A stretch of DNA of 64,000 bases from Arthrobacter sp. SLBN-112 (GCF_006715225.1 NZ_VFMU01000001.1:434001-498000); one strand, 5' to 3'; shown: positions 1 through 9,128, numbered from the stretch's first letter. Notes: generated by a model from the letters alone, not told the origin. Translations and numbers: made by a program.

Positions 1-683
1 GCATTGGCGATGATGAAGGCTTCGAATCCCGGCTTGGCGTTCTCCAGTGCCCGCACTACTGCCTGCGCGCCGTCCCGGCCGTCGATGTAGCCCCACAGGT
101 TCCATTTCCGCAGGGTGGCGTCGGCGTCGAAGGAGGGGAATCTGGCGTAGTCCGCCTCATCCATGACGTTGGAGAACCGCAGGCCCGTGATGCTCAGCTC
201 CGGATCCCACCGCGTCATTTCCACGGCCATCTGCTCCTCGAGGCGCTTCACCAGCGAGTAGGTGCTTTCCGGCCGCGGCGGGTATTCCTCATCAACCGGG
301 ATGTAGGGCGGGTCGATGTCGAACGGCAGGCCCAGCACTGTCTCGCTGGAGGCGTACACCACCTTCTTGATGCCGGCGCGCCGTGCGGCCTGGAAGACGT
401 TGTAGGTGGAGAGCATGTTGTTCTCGAAGGTGGCTGCGTCCGGAAGGATGCCCGGGGCGGGAATGGCACCAAGGTGCACCACGGCGTCGAACCCGTCATG
501 CCGGTCATCGACGCCCAGCAACGCGTCCACTACCTGGCCGTAGTTGCGCAGGTCCACCACCAGCAGTTCCGGGCTGCGGGCGCCCGCCCGGTCCAGGGTG
601 AGGACCTGGTGGCCGTCGTCGGCCAGCCGGCGCACCACGTGCCGCCCCAATTTTCCGCTTCCGCCTGTAACGGCAATTCTCAT
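1..683 (-). CDS. NAD-dependent epimerase/dehydratase, 3' end cut by window
   Basis: The minus-strand frame opens at ATG 683 and runs off the left edge, giving about 227 residues without a stop. The N-terminus MRIAVTGGSGKLGRHV carries the GxxGxxG dinucleotide-binding turn of extended short-chain dehydrogenases. Further on are a VVHLGA strand, the segment KKVVYASSETVLG and the catalytic-type YSLVK (Y-x-x-x-K). These are hallmarks of the NAD(P)-dependent nucleotide-sugar epimerase/dehydratase family; the substrate cannot be told. The gene lies just downstream of adk on the same strand (44 bp gap) and may be cotranscribed with it. No complete frame is visible because the end is outside the window. 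Confidence 0.85.
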   Translation of the reverse strand, partial: MRIAVTGGSGKLGRHVVRRLADDGHQVLTLDRAGARSPELLVVDLRNYGQVVDALLGVDDRHDGFDAVVHLGAIPAPGILPDAATFENNMLSTYNVFQAARRAGIKKVVYASSETVLGLPFDIDPPYIPVDEEYPPRPESTYSLVKRLEEQMAVEMTRWDPELSITGLRFSNVMDEADYARFPSFDADATLRKWNLWGYIDGRDGAQAVVRALENAKPGFEAFIIAN

Positions 684-727
684 CAGTGTTTCCTTCTGCT
701 CGAGTGCTTCACCGTGCGGTGTTTCGG

Positions 728-1321
728 TCAGGACGGGGGCTGCGGGGCTGCAAGGAACTTTTCGACGGCGGCGATCGCCAGGGCCGTTATCCCGCCCGGG
801 TCCCCGCTGCCGTTGACGGACACAAGAATGCCCCGGCCCGCGTACACCGAGACTACTTCATGCGTCTGCCGGTGGTAGAGGTCCAGCCTGCGCCTGAAGA
901 CGTCAATGGTGTCATCCGCGCGCCCCTGCTCCAGGGCCCGGCGTTGCATGCGCTGCTCCAGTTCCGCGTCGGGTGCCTGGAGTTCGATCACGGCATCCAG
1001 CACATGCCCCTGGGCGGCAAGCATGCGGTCGAGTTCCGTTGCCTGGTGCGCTGTCCGCGGATAGCCGTCCAGCAGGAACCCTTGCACCGCGTCGCTCTCC
1101 AGGAGGCGGTCCCTGACCAGCGCGTTGGTGAGATGGTCCGGGACGAAATGGCCGTCGTCCAGGTACGTGGCGGCCTGGTTTCCCAGCTCGGTCTGTTGGG
1201 TGACGTTGCTGCGGAAAATGTCCCCCGTGGAAACCGCCGGGACCTGGAAATGCCGCGCCAGGTGTTCGGCCTGTGTTCCCTTGCCTGACCCGGGCGGGCC
1301 GATAATGAGCAGCCTGGTCAT
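728..1321 (-). CDS. adk: Adenylate kinase (197 aa, short-LID form)
   Basis: Reversible transfer of phosphate between ATP and AMP in the cytoplasm. The P-loop GPPGSGKGT is at residues 8-16, followed by the AMP-binding segment STGDIFR and the FLLDGYPRT motif typical of adenylate kinases. The LID region is short (RALEQGRADDTIDVFRRR) and has no zinc-binding cysteines, as in other actinobacterial short enzymes. In most actinobacteria adk follows secY in the ribosomal protein cluster; here it has no ribosomal neighbours, so it may be a second copy. ATG 1321 is chosen because it places the P-loop at the normal distance from the N-terminus. Confidence 0.9.
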   Translation of the reverse strand: MTRLLIIGPPGSGKGTQAEHLARHFQVPAVSTGDIFRSNVTQQTELGNQAATYLDDGHFVPDHLTNALVRDRLLESDAVQGFLLDGYPRTAHQATELDRMLAAQGHVLDAVIELQAPDAELEQRMQRRALEQGRADDTIDVFRRRLDLYHRQTHEVVSVYAGRGILVSVNGSGDPGGITALAIAAVEKFLAAPQPPS

Positions 1322-1616
1322 GTTCTACGTCCCTCCGCTGCCGGGTAGCCATTGGTCCAAGGGCCAGCCCGCAGCAGCACCGGCGCCTGCTTCATTGTGC
1401 CGGGCATGCCTGGCCCTGCGCCAGCCTTCATCCCGTTCCAGGGCGGCGAATATGGGCTGTGGCGGCCCGGGAATGTATATACTTCTGGTTATCGGTTTAG
1501 CAGCAGGCCGTTGGAAAGTTCGTCGATCCAGCGACCATCACCGGCTCCCCACGCAGTTGCGGGGGGTTCGCGTGTTGCCGGCTCGTTTTGACCTGAACGA
1601 ATGGCACCAAAAAACC
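1322..1616. other. Intergenic region with long leader of GAF-ANTAR gene
   Basis: About 295 bases between the adk start and the GAF-ANTAR start. The only signal I see is a TATACT hexamer (1478-1483), five of six matches to the actinobacterial -10 consensus, on the plus strand. No good -35 is apparent 16-18 bases upstream. If it is used, the GAF-ANTAR transcript would have a leader of about 130 nt. A plus-strand open frame crosses the region from 1125 but overlaps adk antisense and does not look coding. Confidence 0.4.
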
Positions 1617-2360
1617 GTGGCCAGCGAGTCAACAGCAAAAACTGATACATCGATTACCGAGCACCTGCATGAACTAGTCCTCAACAGCTCCGACGTTGAG
1701 GACTTCCTTAATGAACTGGCACAAGTCTCCGCTCGCAACCTCTCCGAACCCGGCGATGAAATGCTGTGCGCCATCGCCCTTCTCCGGCAACGCAAAGCCG
1801 CCACGGTGGCCAGCAGCAGCCAGGAGGCAAAGTCGATCGGACGGCTTGAACACAGCTTCAGCGATACCCCGGGCCTGGCGGCTTCTACCGTCCAGGAGAT
1901 TGTCTACGCCCCGGACCTCGCCACGGACGGCCGCTGGCCGGACTACTCCACGGCCGCAATTGCCCAAGGGGTCCGCTCCGTGGCCGCCGTTCCTTTCCGC
2001 CTTGAGGGGGAGACCAAGGCGTCGCTGCTGTTGTACTCCCGCCGCGCGCACCGGTTTGAAGGGCGGGTCCTGAAGTTCGCCGAGGATTTCGTCAGCCAGA
2101 CCTCGCTGGCGCTCCGCCTTGCGGTGCGGTTTGCCCATTACAGCGAAACAGCCGCGAATCTTCGGGCCACCCTTGAATCCCGCACAGTCATCGACATGGC
2201 TGTGGGCATCATCATGGCCCAGAACCGGTGCAGCCAGCAGGACGCCTTTGGCATTCTGAGGACGGCGTCCAGCACCCGCAACACCAAGCTGCACGACGTG
2301 GCAGCTGCCGTGGTCAACGCATTGGGACAAGGACCGGCACGGACGCATTACGACGGCTAG
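1617..2360 (+). CDS. GAF and ANTAR domain regulator (paralog 1)
   Basis: A cytoplasmic sensor/RNA-binding protein of 247 residues. The N-terminal two thirds is a GAF-like domain (WPDYSTAAIAQGVRSVAAVPF core). The C-terminus is an ANTAR domain (ESRTVIDMAVGIIMAQNRCSQ, then DVAAAVV), a three-helix RNA-binding fold that promotes antitermination in known members. GTG 1617 is chosen because the paralog at 47921 has the same GTG-GCC-AG start, the same TEHL segment shortly after and the same total length. The open frame extends further upstream but antisense to adk. The protein ends in RTHYDG, a C-terminal motif shared with three other paralogs in this window. Its signal and RNA targets are unknown. 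Confidence 0.85.
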   Translation: MASESTAKTDTSITEHLHELVLNSSDVEDFLNELAQVSARNLSEPGDEMLCAIALLRQRKAATVASSSQEAKSIGRLEHSFSDTPGLAASTVQEIVYAPDLATDGRWPDYSTAAIAQGVRSVAAVPFRLEGETKASLLLYSRRAHRFEGRVLKFAEDFVSQTSLALRLAVRFAHYSETAANLRATLESRTVIDMAVGIIMAQNRCSQQDAFGILRTASSTRNTKLHDVAAAVVNALGQGPARTHYDG

Positions 2361-2436
2361 TTCCATAACGGACGCGGCGGTCCGCGGCAAGCGTTTCCGC
2401 CGGTAGACTGATGCCAACTTTTCGCCTGGGGGCTTG

Positions 2437-2850
2437 ATGGAACAGCAGCGTGTTTGCCTTGTCGTGGAAGATGACGACGATATCTGTGGACTGATCGAAG
2501 TGGTCCTGTCACAGGCGGGCTTTGAGGTCCGGACCGTGTGCACGGGGGCTGAGGCCATCGCCGCCGCGGCCGATCCCGCCATTGCCCTGGTGACCCTGGA
2601 CCTTGGCCTGCCGGACATGGACGGGCACGTGGTGGCCCGCGCCATCCGGGAGGTCAGCAGCGCGCCCCTGCTGTTCCTAACGGCCCGTTCCGAGGGCGAC
2701 GACGTGCTGGCGGGCATGGCATCGGGAGCCGGCGGCTACCTCACCAAGCCTTTCCGGCCGCGGGAGCTCAGGGAGCTCGCAGGACAGCTGGCAGCGCCGA
2801 CACCGCCGGTTTCACAGGAGCCACACATAACGGGCAAATCCTGCTGCTAA
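2437..2850 (+). CDS. Stand-alone response regulator receiver protein
   Basis: A single CheY-like receiver domain of 137 residues with no output domain. The acidic pocket is EDDDD (residues 11-15), the phospho-acceptor is D55 in TLDLGLPDMDG, the conserved Thr is T82 in LTARS, and the conserved Lys is K104 in TKPF. All catalytic positions are intact, so phosphorylation is expected. A TTG codon sits directly before ATG 2437; the ATG is preferred. After the receiver there is only a short tail ending in a Cys pair. No histidine kinase is nearby. It lies 76 bp after the GAF-ANTAR gene and 22 bp before a secreted glycosidase on the same strand. Confidence 0.85.
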   Translation: MEQQRVCLVVEDDDDICGLIEVVLSQAGFEVRTVCTGAEAIAAAADPAIALVTLDLGLPDMDGHVVARAIREVSSAPLLFLTARSEGDDVLAGMASGAGGYLTKPFRPRELRELAGQLAAPTPPVSQEPHITGKSCC

Positions 2851-2872
2851 GTTCGCCTCCTAGAAATGAGGC

Positions 2873-3847
2873 ATGACACCTCAGCAGCGATCAGCACGAA
2901 AACCCGGACGCGTCCGCCGGGCGGTCACGGCAGGAGCGGTAGCCTTCACGCTGTCCGCCGGAGGGGCCGCCGCCTGGGCAGTTGACCGGTACGTGGTCCA
3001 GCACGTCGAGATCTCCGACGTCTCCGCCTACCAGGCCAGCCAGGCAGGCACGACGGCGGACACCTCCGCCGCGGCCGGCGGCACCGGCGGCGCGGTCACC
3101 ACAGACACCAGCTACGTCTCCGATTCTTCCAACATCTCGATCTCCAAGGTGACCACCGGCAGTGGTGACAGCACCGTCACCTACTACGCTGCCGACTTCG
3201 TCCTGTCCGACGCCACTGCCTTGCAGTCCGCCTTCGCCAACAACAGCTTTGGCGAAAACATCACCGAAAACACGTCCGCCATCGCAGCGGACAACAATGC
3301 CGTGTTCGCCATCAACGGTGACTACTACGGCTTCCGCGATACCGGAATCGTCATCCGCAACGGCGTAATGTTCCGGGATGCCGGGGCGCGCCAGGGGCTG
3401 GCGTTCTACCGGGACGGGACCGTGAAGGTCTACGACGAAACCGCCACCACCGCAGCCCAACTGGTGGCCGACGGTGTGTGGAACACCCTCTCCTTCGGCC
3501 CCTCCCTGCTGGACAACGGCCAGACAACGGCCGGCATCGAGGACGTGGAAGTGGACACCAACTTCGGCAACCACTCCATCCAGGGCGAACAGCCCCGCAC
3601 CGCCGTGGGCGTCATCGACCAGAACCACCTGGTGTTCGTGGTGGTGGACGGACGGAGCCCCGGCTACAGCGCGGGCGTCACCATGACCGGGCTGGCCGAA
3701 ATCATGCAGGGCCTGGGCGCCACCACCGCCTACAACATTGACGGCGGAGGCTCCTCCACCATGTACTTCAACGGATCCCTGGTGAACAATCCGCTGGGCC
3801 AGGACAAGGAACGCGGCACCTCCGACATCCTCTACATCGGGCAGTAG
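2873..3847 (+). CDS. Secreted phosphodiester glycosidase (NAGPA-like) protein
   Basis: A 324-residue protein with a basic N-terminus and a hydrophobic segment (residues about 18-36) that fits a signal anchor or signal peptide. The C-terminal half matches the phosphodiester glycosidase family (related to mammalian N-acetylglucosamine-1-phosphodiester alpha-N-acetylglucosaminidase). Visible motifs are FAINGDYYG, the RTAVGVIDQN segment, VVVDGRSPGYS and NIDGGGSSTMYF, with the family's typical terminal DILYI. The region between signal and domain is Thr/Ser/Ala-rich, as in a wall-spanning linker. It likely acts outside the membrane on phosphodiester-linked glycans. It opens a same-strand cluster with a glycosyltransferase, DUF4956, a VTC protein and a beta-helix lipoprotein. 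Confidence 0.85.
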   Translation: MTPQQRSARKPGRVRRAVTAGAVAFTLSAGGAAAWAVDRYVVQHVEISDVSAYQASQAGTTADTSAAAGGTGGAVTTDTSYVSDSSNISISKVTTGSGDSTVTYYAADFVLSDATALQSAFANNSFGENITENTSAIAADNNAVFAINGDYYGFRDTGIVIRNGVMFRDAGARQGLAFYRDGTVKVYDETATTAAQLVADGVWNTLSFGPSLLDNGQTTAGIEDVEVDTNFGNHSIQGEQPRTAVGVIDQNHLVFVVVDGRSPGYSAGVTMTGLAEIMQGLGATTAYNIDGGGSSTMYFNGSLVNNPLGQDKERGTSDILYIGQ

Positions 3848-3855
3848 GAACAGCC

Positions 3856-4944
3856 ATGGTCATCCTGATCCCGGCCTTCGAGCCGGACCGGCAGCTTCCC
3901 GCCCTGGTCCGTTCCATCCGCAGCACCAGGCCGGACGTGCCGATCGTGGTGGTGGATGACGGCAGCGGGCCCGCCTTCCGGGACGTGTTCGACGACGTCA
4001 GGACACTTGGGTGCCACGTCGTCGGCTACGCCCTCAACCAGGGAAAGGGCTTTGCCCTCAGGGCCGGATTCGGCTTCATCGTGGACAACCTGCCCGGCCG
4101 GGACGTGGTGTGCGCCGACAGCGACGGGCAGCACACCGTGACGGACATCCTGCGCCTGGCAGACCGGCTGCGGGCCAACCGGGACCTGGAATGGGGACAG
4201 TCCACCCTGGTGCTCGGCGCCAGGAGCTTCACGGGGAAGGTCCCGGCCCGGAGCCGTCTGGGCAACACCGCCACCCGGCTGCTCTTTGCCCTGGCCACCG
4301 GCGAGCGCATCCCGGATACCCAGACCGGGCTCCGGGGCTACCCCGCCGCCATGCTTCCCTGGCTCCGCTCTGTCCGTGGAGACCGCTACGAGTACGAGTT
4401 GAACCTGTTGCTCGAGGCGCAGAACAACGGGTTTTCCATTGAGTCCATCACCATCGCCACGGTTTACTTGGACCACAACTCCGGCTCGCATTTCCGGCCG
4501 TTCGCGGACTCGGCCAGGATTTATGCGCCGCTGCTGAAGTTCCTCGCGTCCTCCTTCACGGCCTTTCTCGTGGACACCGTGGTGTTCATCCTGCTCACCG
4601 TGGCCATCGACTCCCTGCTGCTGGCGGTGATCGGTGCCAGGGCCGTGAGCTCCGCGGTGAACTTCCTGGTTAACCGGCGGCTGGTGTTTGAGCGCGGCAG
4701 GGACAGTTCCGCCGGTAGAGCGGGCGTCCGCTACTTCGGCCTGGTGGCCGTACTGCTGTCCGCCAACTTCGGGCTTGTCTGGGCCCTTGAAGCCGTCAGG
4801 GTGCCGGCACTTCCGGCGAAAGTCCTGGCCGAGGCCGCGCTCCTTGCCGTCAGCTTCGCCGTGCAGCAGCGGTTCCTTTTTACCGGCGGGACCGCCACGG
4901 GGATGCCTGGCCGTTCCCGCTCCCGGACTCATATTTCCGCCTAG
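3856..4944 (+). CDS. Family 2 glycosyltransferase fused to GtrA-like membrane domain
   Basis: A 362-residue fusion. Residues about 1-220 form a GT-A glycosyltransferase of the DPM/GtrB type: IPAFEPD start, VVVDDGSG, the DxD-like CADSDGQH and the late QTGLRGYP...GDRYEYELNLL block. Residues about 230-350 form a GtrA-like domain with about four hydrophobic helices (SFTAFLVDTVVFILLTVAI onwards, and SAVNFLVNRRLVF). Such proteins usually move a sugar onto polyprenyl phosphate and flip the product, supplying sugars for surface modification. It begins 8 bp after the phosphodiester glycosidase, which suggests one operon and a shared role in surface glycan processing. The donor sugar is not visible from sequence. 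Confidence 0.88.
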   Translation: MVILIPAFEPDRQLPALVRSIRSTRPDVPIVVVDDGSGPAFRDVFDDVRTLGCHVVGYALNQGKGFALRAGFGFIVDNLPGRDVVCADSDGQHTVTDILRLADRLRANRDLEWGQSTLVLGARSFTGKVPARSRLGNTATRLLFALATGERIPDTQTGLRGYPAAMLPWLRSVRGDRYEYELNLLLEAQNNGFSIESITIATVYLDHNSGSHFRPFADSARIYAPLLKFLASSFTAFLVDTVVFILLTVAIDSLLLAVIGARAVSSAVNFLVNRRLVFERGRDSSAGRAGVRYFGLVAVLLSANFGLVWALEAVRVPALPAKVLAEAALLAVSFAVQQRFLFTGGTATGMPGRSRSRTHISA

Positions 4945-4983
4945 GGCCCGGCACAGCCCCGGCACAGTTTGGCCGGGCAATGT

Positions 4984-4990
4984 CTATACC
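4984..4990 (+). promoter_or_regulatory. Possible internal -10 element upstream of DUF4956 gene
   Basis: The segment CTATACC contains TATACC, close to a TATAAT-type -10, 31 bases before the DUF4956 start in the 76-bp gap after the GT2-GtrA gene. No convincing -35 is seen. It is offered as a candidate second promoter for the DUF4956-VTC-lipoprotein half of the cluster. Confidence 0.3.
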
Positions 4991-5020
4991 AGCCCACCGT
5001 TACCACCCGGAGAACTTCAC

Positions 5021-5680
5021 ATGAACCAGCTTCTTTTCATCACCGCGGACCTCGCGGCCATCAGTATCCTCACCTTTGCCCTGTACCTGCGCAGGCACCG
5101 CCGCCGTGACCTGGTGGTGTCCTACCTGGGCATGAACGTGGGCGTCCTGGCCGTGGCCACGGCCCTTTCCGGTTCCGCAGCAGGCCTTGGCCTCGGATTG
5201 GGGCTCTTTGGGGTCCTGTCCATCATCCGGCTGCGCTCCACCGAACTGGCCCAGCACGAGGTTGCCTACTACTTCTCCGCCCTGGCCCTGGGCCTCATCG
5301 CCGGACTGGGAATCGAACCGCTGTGGCTGACCGGATCCCTGATGGGGCTGATCCTGCTGGTGATGTTCATCGGCGACCATCCGCGGGTACTGCCGGCCTA
5401 CCGGCACCAGACAGTCATCCTGGACCGCGCCATTTCCGAAGACGGCGAACTCCGCGCCCGGCTGGAAGAGGTCCTCCACGGGAAGGTCCACTCGGCCACC
5501 ATCTCCGAGCTGGACCTGGTGAACGACAAGACCATCGTGGACGTCCGGTTCGCCTACATCCCGACCGCAGTCCCTGCCATGCCCCGCCGCGCCTACGCCG
5601 GCCCCTCCCCTGCCCAGACACCCGTCCAAGAAGCCGTCCAAGAAGCCGTCCAAGCACCCGTCCAGGCAGGTGCCGCATGA
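5021..5680 (+). CDS. DUF4956 membrane protein
   Basis: A 219-residue protein with about four hydrophobic segments in the first 120 residues (LLFITADLAAISILTFALYL, GMNVGVLAVATALS, GLGLGLFGVLSIIRLRS, ALALGLIAGLGI). A soluble C-terminal domain of about 75 residues follows. The GLFGVLSIIRLRS...E..YYF block is characteristic of DUF4956, a family commonly encoded beside VTC-domain polyphosphate polymerase-like proteins. ATG 5021 is chosen because it starts right before the first membrane helix; the longer frame upstream overlaps the GT2-GtrA gene. The tail is a short PVQEAVQ-type repeat encoded by 12-bp direct repeats. The stop overlaps the next start (ATGA), so translation of the VTC protein is probably coupled. 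Confidence 0.85.
   Translation: MNQLLFITADLAAISILTFALYLRRHRRRDLVVSYLGMNVGVLAVATALSGSAAGLGLGLGLFGVLSIIRLRSTELAQHEVAYYFSALALGLIAGLGIEPLWLTGSLMGLILLVMFIGDHPRVLPAYRHQTVILDRAISEDGELRARLEEVLHGKVHSATISELDLVNDKTIVDVRFAYIPTAVPAMPRRAYAGPSPAQTPVQEAVQEAVQAPVQAGAA
5624..5659 (+). repeat. Three tandem 12-bp repeats at the 3' end of the DUF4956 gene
   Basis: Unit GTCCAAGAAGCC occurs twice in direct succession, then GTCCAAGCACCC, then a partial GTCCAGGCAGG. Each unit encodes VQEA or VQAP, giving a Gln/Val/Ala-rich tail just before the overlap with the VTC gene. The repeat keeps frame, so unit gain or loss would alter only tail length. Confidence 0.8.
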
Positions 5681-6465
5681 GCACGCTGGTGGACACCGCC
5701 GTCGGCCATCTCGACTTCCTTCCGTCCGTCAGCCTCGAGGAACTCAACGCCCAGGCGGCCCTGCAGACGCGGGTGGACCGGAAGTATGTGGTTCCGCTCG
5801 AGGTGGCCGGCCGGCTGCTTGCAACCGTCCGCACCGGGATGCGCGTCCTGGACATGGCCGGCTCCCGCAGCTTCGCCTACGACTCCGTCTACTTCGATAC
5901 CGCAGCCCTGGACAGTTACCTGCTGGCTGCACACGGCCGGCGCCGACGCTACAAGGTCCGTACCAGGACCTATGTGGACAGCGCACTGGGTTTCCTTGAG
6001 GTGAAAACCGAGGGATCGCGTGAGGCAACGGTCAAGGAGCGCATCCCGTACAGCCTTGGCGACCGGGCCCGCCTTACCCCCGAGGGCCTGGCCTACATCC
6101 GGGAAACCCTCAGTGCGGCCGGGATTAAAGTACCGGCACTTCCCCTGGAACCGGTGCTGGAGACCCGGTACGACCGGACCACGCTGTACCTGCCGGAGTC
6201 GGGCAGCCGCGCCACCATCGATACCGACGTGACCTGGCAGCGTCCCGGGCACCAGCCCTGGGTCCTGCACGGCGCCGTCATTCTGGAAACCAAGTCGGGC
6301 TCCACGGCCGGGCCGCTGGACCGGCACCTCTGGGCCGCCGGAGTCAGGCCCTCCCGCATCTCCAAATTTGCCACCGGGATGGCAGCCCTGCGTCCCGGGC
6401 TTCCCGCCAACCGCTGGAACAAGACCCTGCGCCGCCTGGCGCTGCGTCCCGTTCCGCCCGCCTGA
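5677..6465 (+). CDS. VTC-domain (polyphosphate polymerase-like) protein
   Basis: A 262-residue soluble protein of the VTC family, the triphosphate-tunnel fold that makes polyphosphate from ATP in eukaryotic VTC4. Tunnel-type basic and acidic residues are visible: TRVDRKYVV near the N-terminus, RRRRYKVRTRTY, FLEVKTEG, VKERIPY, VLETRYDRTTLY, ILETKSG and SRISKFATG near the end. The start is ATG 5677 in an ATGA overlap with the DUF4956 stop. In bacteria VTC proteins are usually paired with DUF4956 and often CotH-like kinases; no CotH gene is present here. Polyphosphate synthesis is inferred from the fold; another phosphoryl-transfer reaction on a surface polymer is possible. Confidence 0.85.
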   Translation: MSTLVDTAVGHLDFLPSVSLEELNAQAALQTRVDRKYVVPLEVAGRLLATVRTGMRVLDMAGSRSFAYDSVYFDTAALDSYLLAAHGRRRRYKVRTRTYVDSALGFLEVKTEGSREATVKERIPYSLGDRARLTPEGLAYIRETLSAAGIKVPALPLEPVLETRYDRTTLYLPESGSRATIDTDVTWQRPGHQPWVLHGAVILETKSGSTAGPLDRHLWAAGVRPSRISKFATGMAALRPGLPANRWNKTLRRLALRPVPPA

Positions 6466-6518
6466 CCAACCCACACCGGCTGCCCCCTGCCTTCCCCCAC
6501 ACCATCAAAGGACACCCC

Positions 6519-8084
6519 ATGAAGAAACTCCGCTCCTACCTGTCCGTCGCCGCCCTGGCACTCTCGCTTGGCCTCGCCGGCTGCTCCGCCGCCGGCACCA
6601 CCGCAGGCAGCACTTCGTCCGTCGGCGGCACCTCGTCCACCGCTGCAACCGGCGCCACTGCCGCCGTCGCCCTGGATACCGTGGCGGAGGACACGCACTA
6701 CGACGCCGACGACCTCACCTGGGATGCCGCCAGCGAGGTGGCCGTGACCCTGGCGGACGGCGCCAGCAGCGTTGCCGCGGGGTCGGACGCCGTGAAGGTG
6801 GACGGCGACATGGTCACCATCAGCGCCGCCGGCACCTACCGCCTCAGCGGGTCCCTGGCCAATGGCCGCATTGTGGTGGCCGCGGGCGATCAGGATACGG
6901 TCCGCATCATCCTGGACGGCGCCAGCATCGCAAGCGCGGACGGCTCGCCGTTCGTGGTCGAGAGCGCCGACGAGGCCATCCTCTACCTGGCGGACGGCAC
7001 CTCCAGCTCCCTGAGCGACGCCAGCAACTACGCGGACCAGGGCACCGATGCGCCCAACGCCGCCCTCTACTCCAAGGCCGACCTGACCATCGCGGGCAGC
7101 GGATCCCTGACTGTGGACGGCAACTTCAACGACGGCATCTCATCGAAGGACGGGCTGGTCCTCGCATCCGGCGACGTCACCGTGAAGGCGAAGGACGACG
7201 GCATCGTGGGCAAGGACTACGCGGTCCTGCTGGACGGGGCCTACGCGGTGACTGCCGGGGACGACGGCTTCAAGTCCGACAACGACCAGGACGAGGGCCG
7301 CGGCTGGGTGCTGCTCAACGGCGGCACCCTGAACGTCTCGGCAACGGACGACGGCATCAAGGCCTACAACACGCTGACCATTGCGGACGGGACCGCCACC
7401 GTGGCCAAGTCCGAGGAGGGCCTGGAGGCACAGCACATCGTGGTGTCCGGCGGCACCACCACCGTCACGTCCAACGACGACGGCGTGAACGCCTCGGGCG
7501 GGTCGTCCACCTCCGGCGGGGGCGGCATGGGCGGGGGCGGTATGGAGGTGGGCGACTACAGCGTGGACGTCACAGGCGGCACCCTGACCATCAATGCGCA
7601 GGGCGACGGCCTGGACTCCAACGGCAGTGCCGGCATCTCGGGCGGCACCGTGGTGGTCAACGGTCCCACAGCCAACAACAACGGCGCCCTGGACGTCAAC
7701 GGCGAGCTGAAGGTGACGGGCGGTACCGTGGCAGCGGCCGGGAGTTCCGGCATGGTGGTGACGCCAAGCGACTCTTCCACCCAGTCCGGCCTGCAGGTAG
7801 CCCTGGGCTCTTCGGTTCCGGCCGGTACCGTCATCCAGGTGGCTGACTCCTCCGGCAAGGTGGTGGCGGCGTTCACCACCACCAAGGCCGCGGCCTCGCT
7901 GGTGTTCTCCTCACCTGACATCGTCAAGGGCCAGCAGTACACCGTCTACACCGGCGGCACGGCCACCACGGCCGCCGGGATCGGCACTGGCAGCCTGGAC
8001 GGGGCCAAGCAGGTGGGGACGGTGACAGCCGGCCAGTACACCGCGTCCCAGGGCCCGGGCGGCGGTGGCGGGCCGCGCTGGTAG
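6519..8084 (+). CDS. Carbohydrate-binding beta-helix lipoprotein (Cthe_2159-like)
   Basis: A 521-residue exported lipoprotein. The N-terminus MKKLRSYLSVAALALSLGLAGCS is a classical signal peptide with lipobox LAGC, so Cys 22 is probably lipidated. The rest is rich in G, D, S, T and A, with recurring short strands such as GTYRLSG, GSLTVDGNFNDGI, GTLNVSATDDGIKAY, TVAKSEEGLEAQHIVVSGGT and TVTSNDDGVNASGG. This is the pattern of a right-handed parallel beta-helix of the Cthe_2159 carbohydrate-binding family, with Asp-rich turns that likely hold calcium. A Gly/Met stretch interrupts the repeats near residue 330. It ends the surface cluster, 53 bp after the VTC gene, and is followed by a strong hairpin. 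Confidence 0.85.
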   Translation: MKKLRSYLSVAALALSLGLAGCSAAGTTAGSTSSVGGTSSTAATGATAAVALDTVAEDTHYDADDLTWDAASEVAVTLADGASSVAAGSDAVKVDGDMVTISAAGTYRLSGSLANGRIVVAAGDQDTVRIILDGASIASADGSPFVVESADEAILYLADGTSSSLSDASNYADQGTDAPNAALYSKADLTIAGSGSLTVDGNFNDGISSKDGLVLASGDVTVKAKDDGIVGKDYAVLLDGAYAVTAGDDGFKSDNDQDEGRGWVLLNGGTLNVSATDDGIKAYNTLTIADGTATVAKSEEGLEAQHIVVSGGTTTVTSNDDGVNASGGSSTSGGGGMGGGGMEVGDYSVDVTGGTLTINAQGDGLDSNGSAGISGGTVVVNGPTANNNGALDVNGELKVTGGTVAAAGSSGMVVTPSDSSTQSGLQVALGSSVPAGTVIQVADSSGKVVAAFTTTKAAASLVFSSPDIVKGQQYTVYTGGTATTAAGIGTGSLDGAKQVGTVTAGQYTASQGPGGGGGPRW

Positions 8085-8100
8085 TCCCGGAAAAACAGAT

Positions 8101-8126
8101 GGCGACGGCGGGAACCCGCCGTCGCC
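8101..8126. terminator. Hairpin between convergent genes
   Basis: Perfect 12-bp inverted repeat, GGCGACGGCGGG, with only two bases (AA) between arms. On the minus strand it is followed by ATCTGTTTTT, so it fits an intrinsic terminator for the alpha/beta hydrolase gene and probably also stops the lipoprotein transcript from the other side. The arm belongs to a recurrent GACGGCGGG hairpin family in this window. Confidence 0.75.
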
Positions 8127-8144
8127 ATCCGCGTTTGCCGATCG

Positions 8145-9044
<900 letters not shown>

Positions 9045-9087
9045 CTACTCTAGGGGGGTCCGCCCTGCCAATGGCACGACAAAAAAC

Positions 9088-9128
9088 TGCACCTCCGGTC
9101 CCGGGTGGTTCCCGGTGCCGGAGGTGCA
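9088..9128 (-). terminator. Bidirectional intrinsic terminator after desaturase gene
   Basis: Arms TGCACCTCCGG (9088-9098) and CCGGAGGTGCA (9118-9128) form an 11-bp stem with a 19-base loop that can fold further (CCGGG/CCCGG). On the minus strand it is followed by GTTTTTTGTC, and on the plus strand by TTTTTGTC. It lies 20 bp after the desaturase stop and is a textbook intrinsic terminator for that operon. Confidence 0.85.

Noticed and set aside
3832..4980. 382-codon minus-strand open frame antisense to the GT2-GtrA gene
   Set aside because: GC-rich shadow: composition is Gly/Gln/His/Asp-rich with no family motifs, while the plus-strand gene is clearly coding.
9088..9128. Stem with long loop considered as a small RNA or riboswitch
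   Set aside because: T-tracts on both sides and position right after a stop make an intrinsic terminator the simpler reading.
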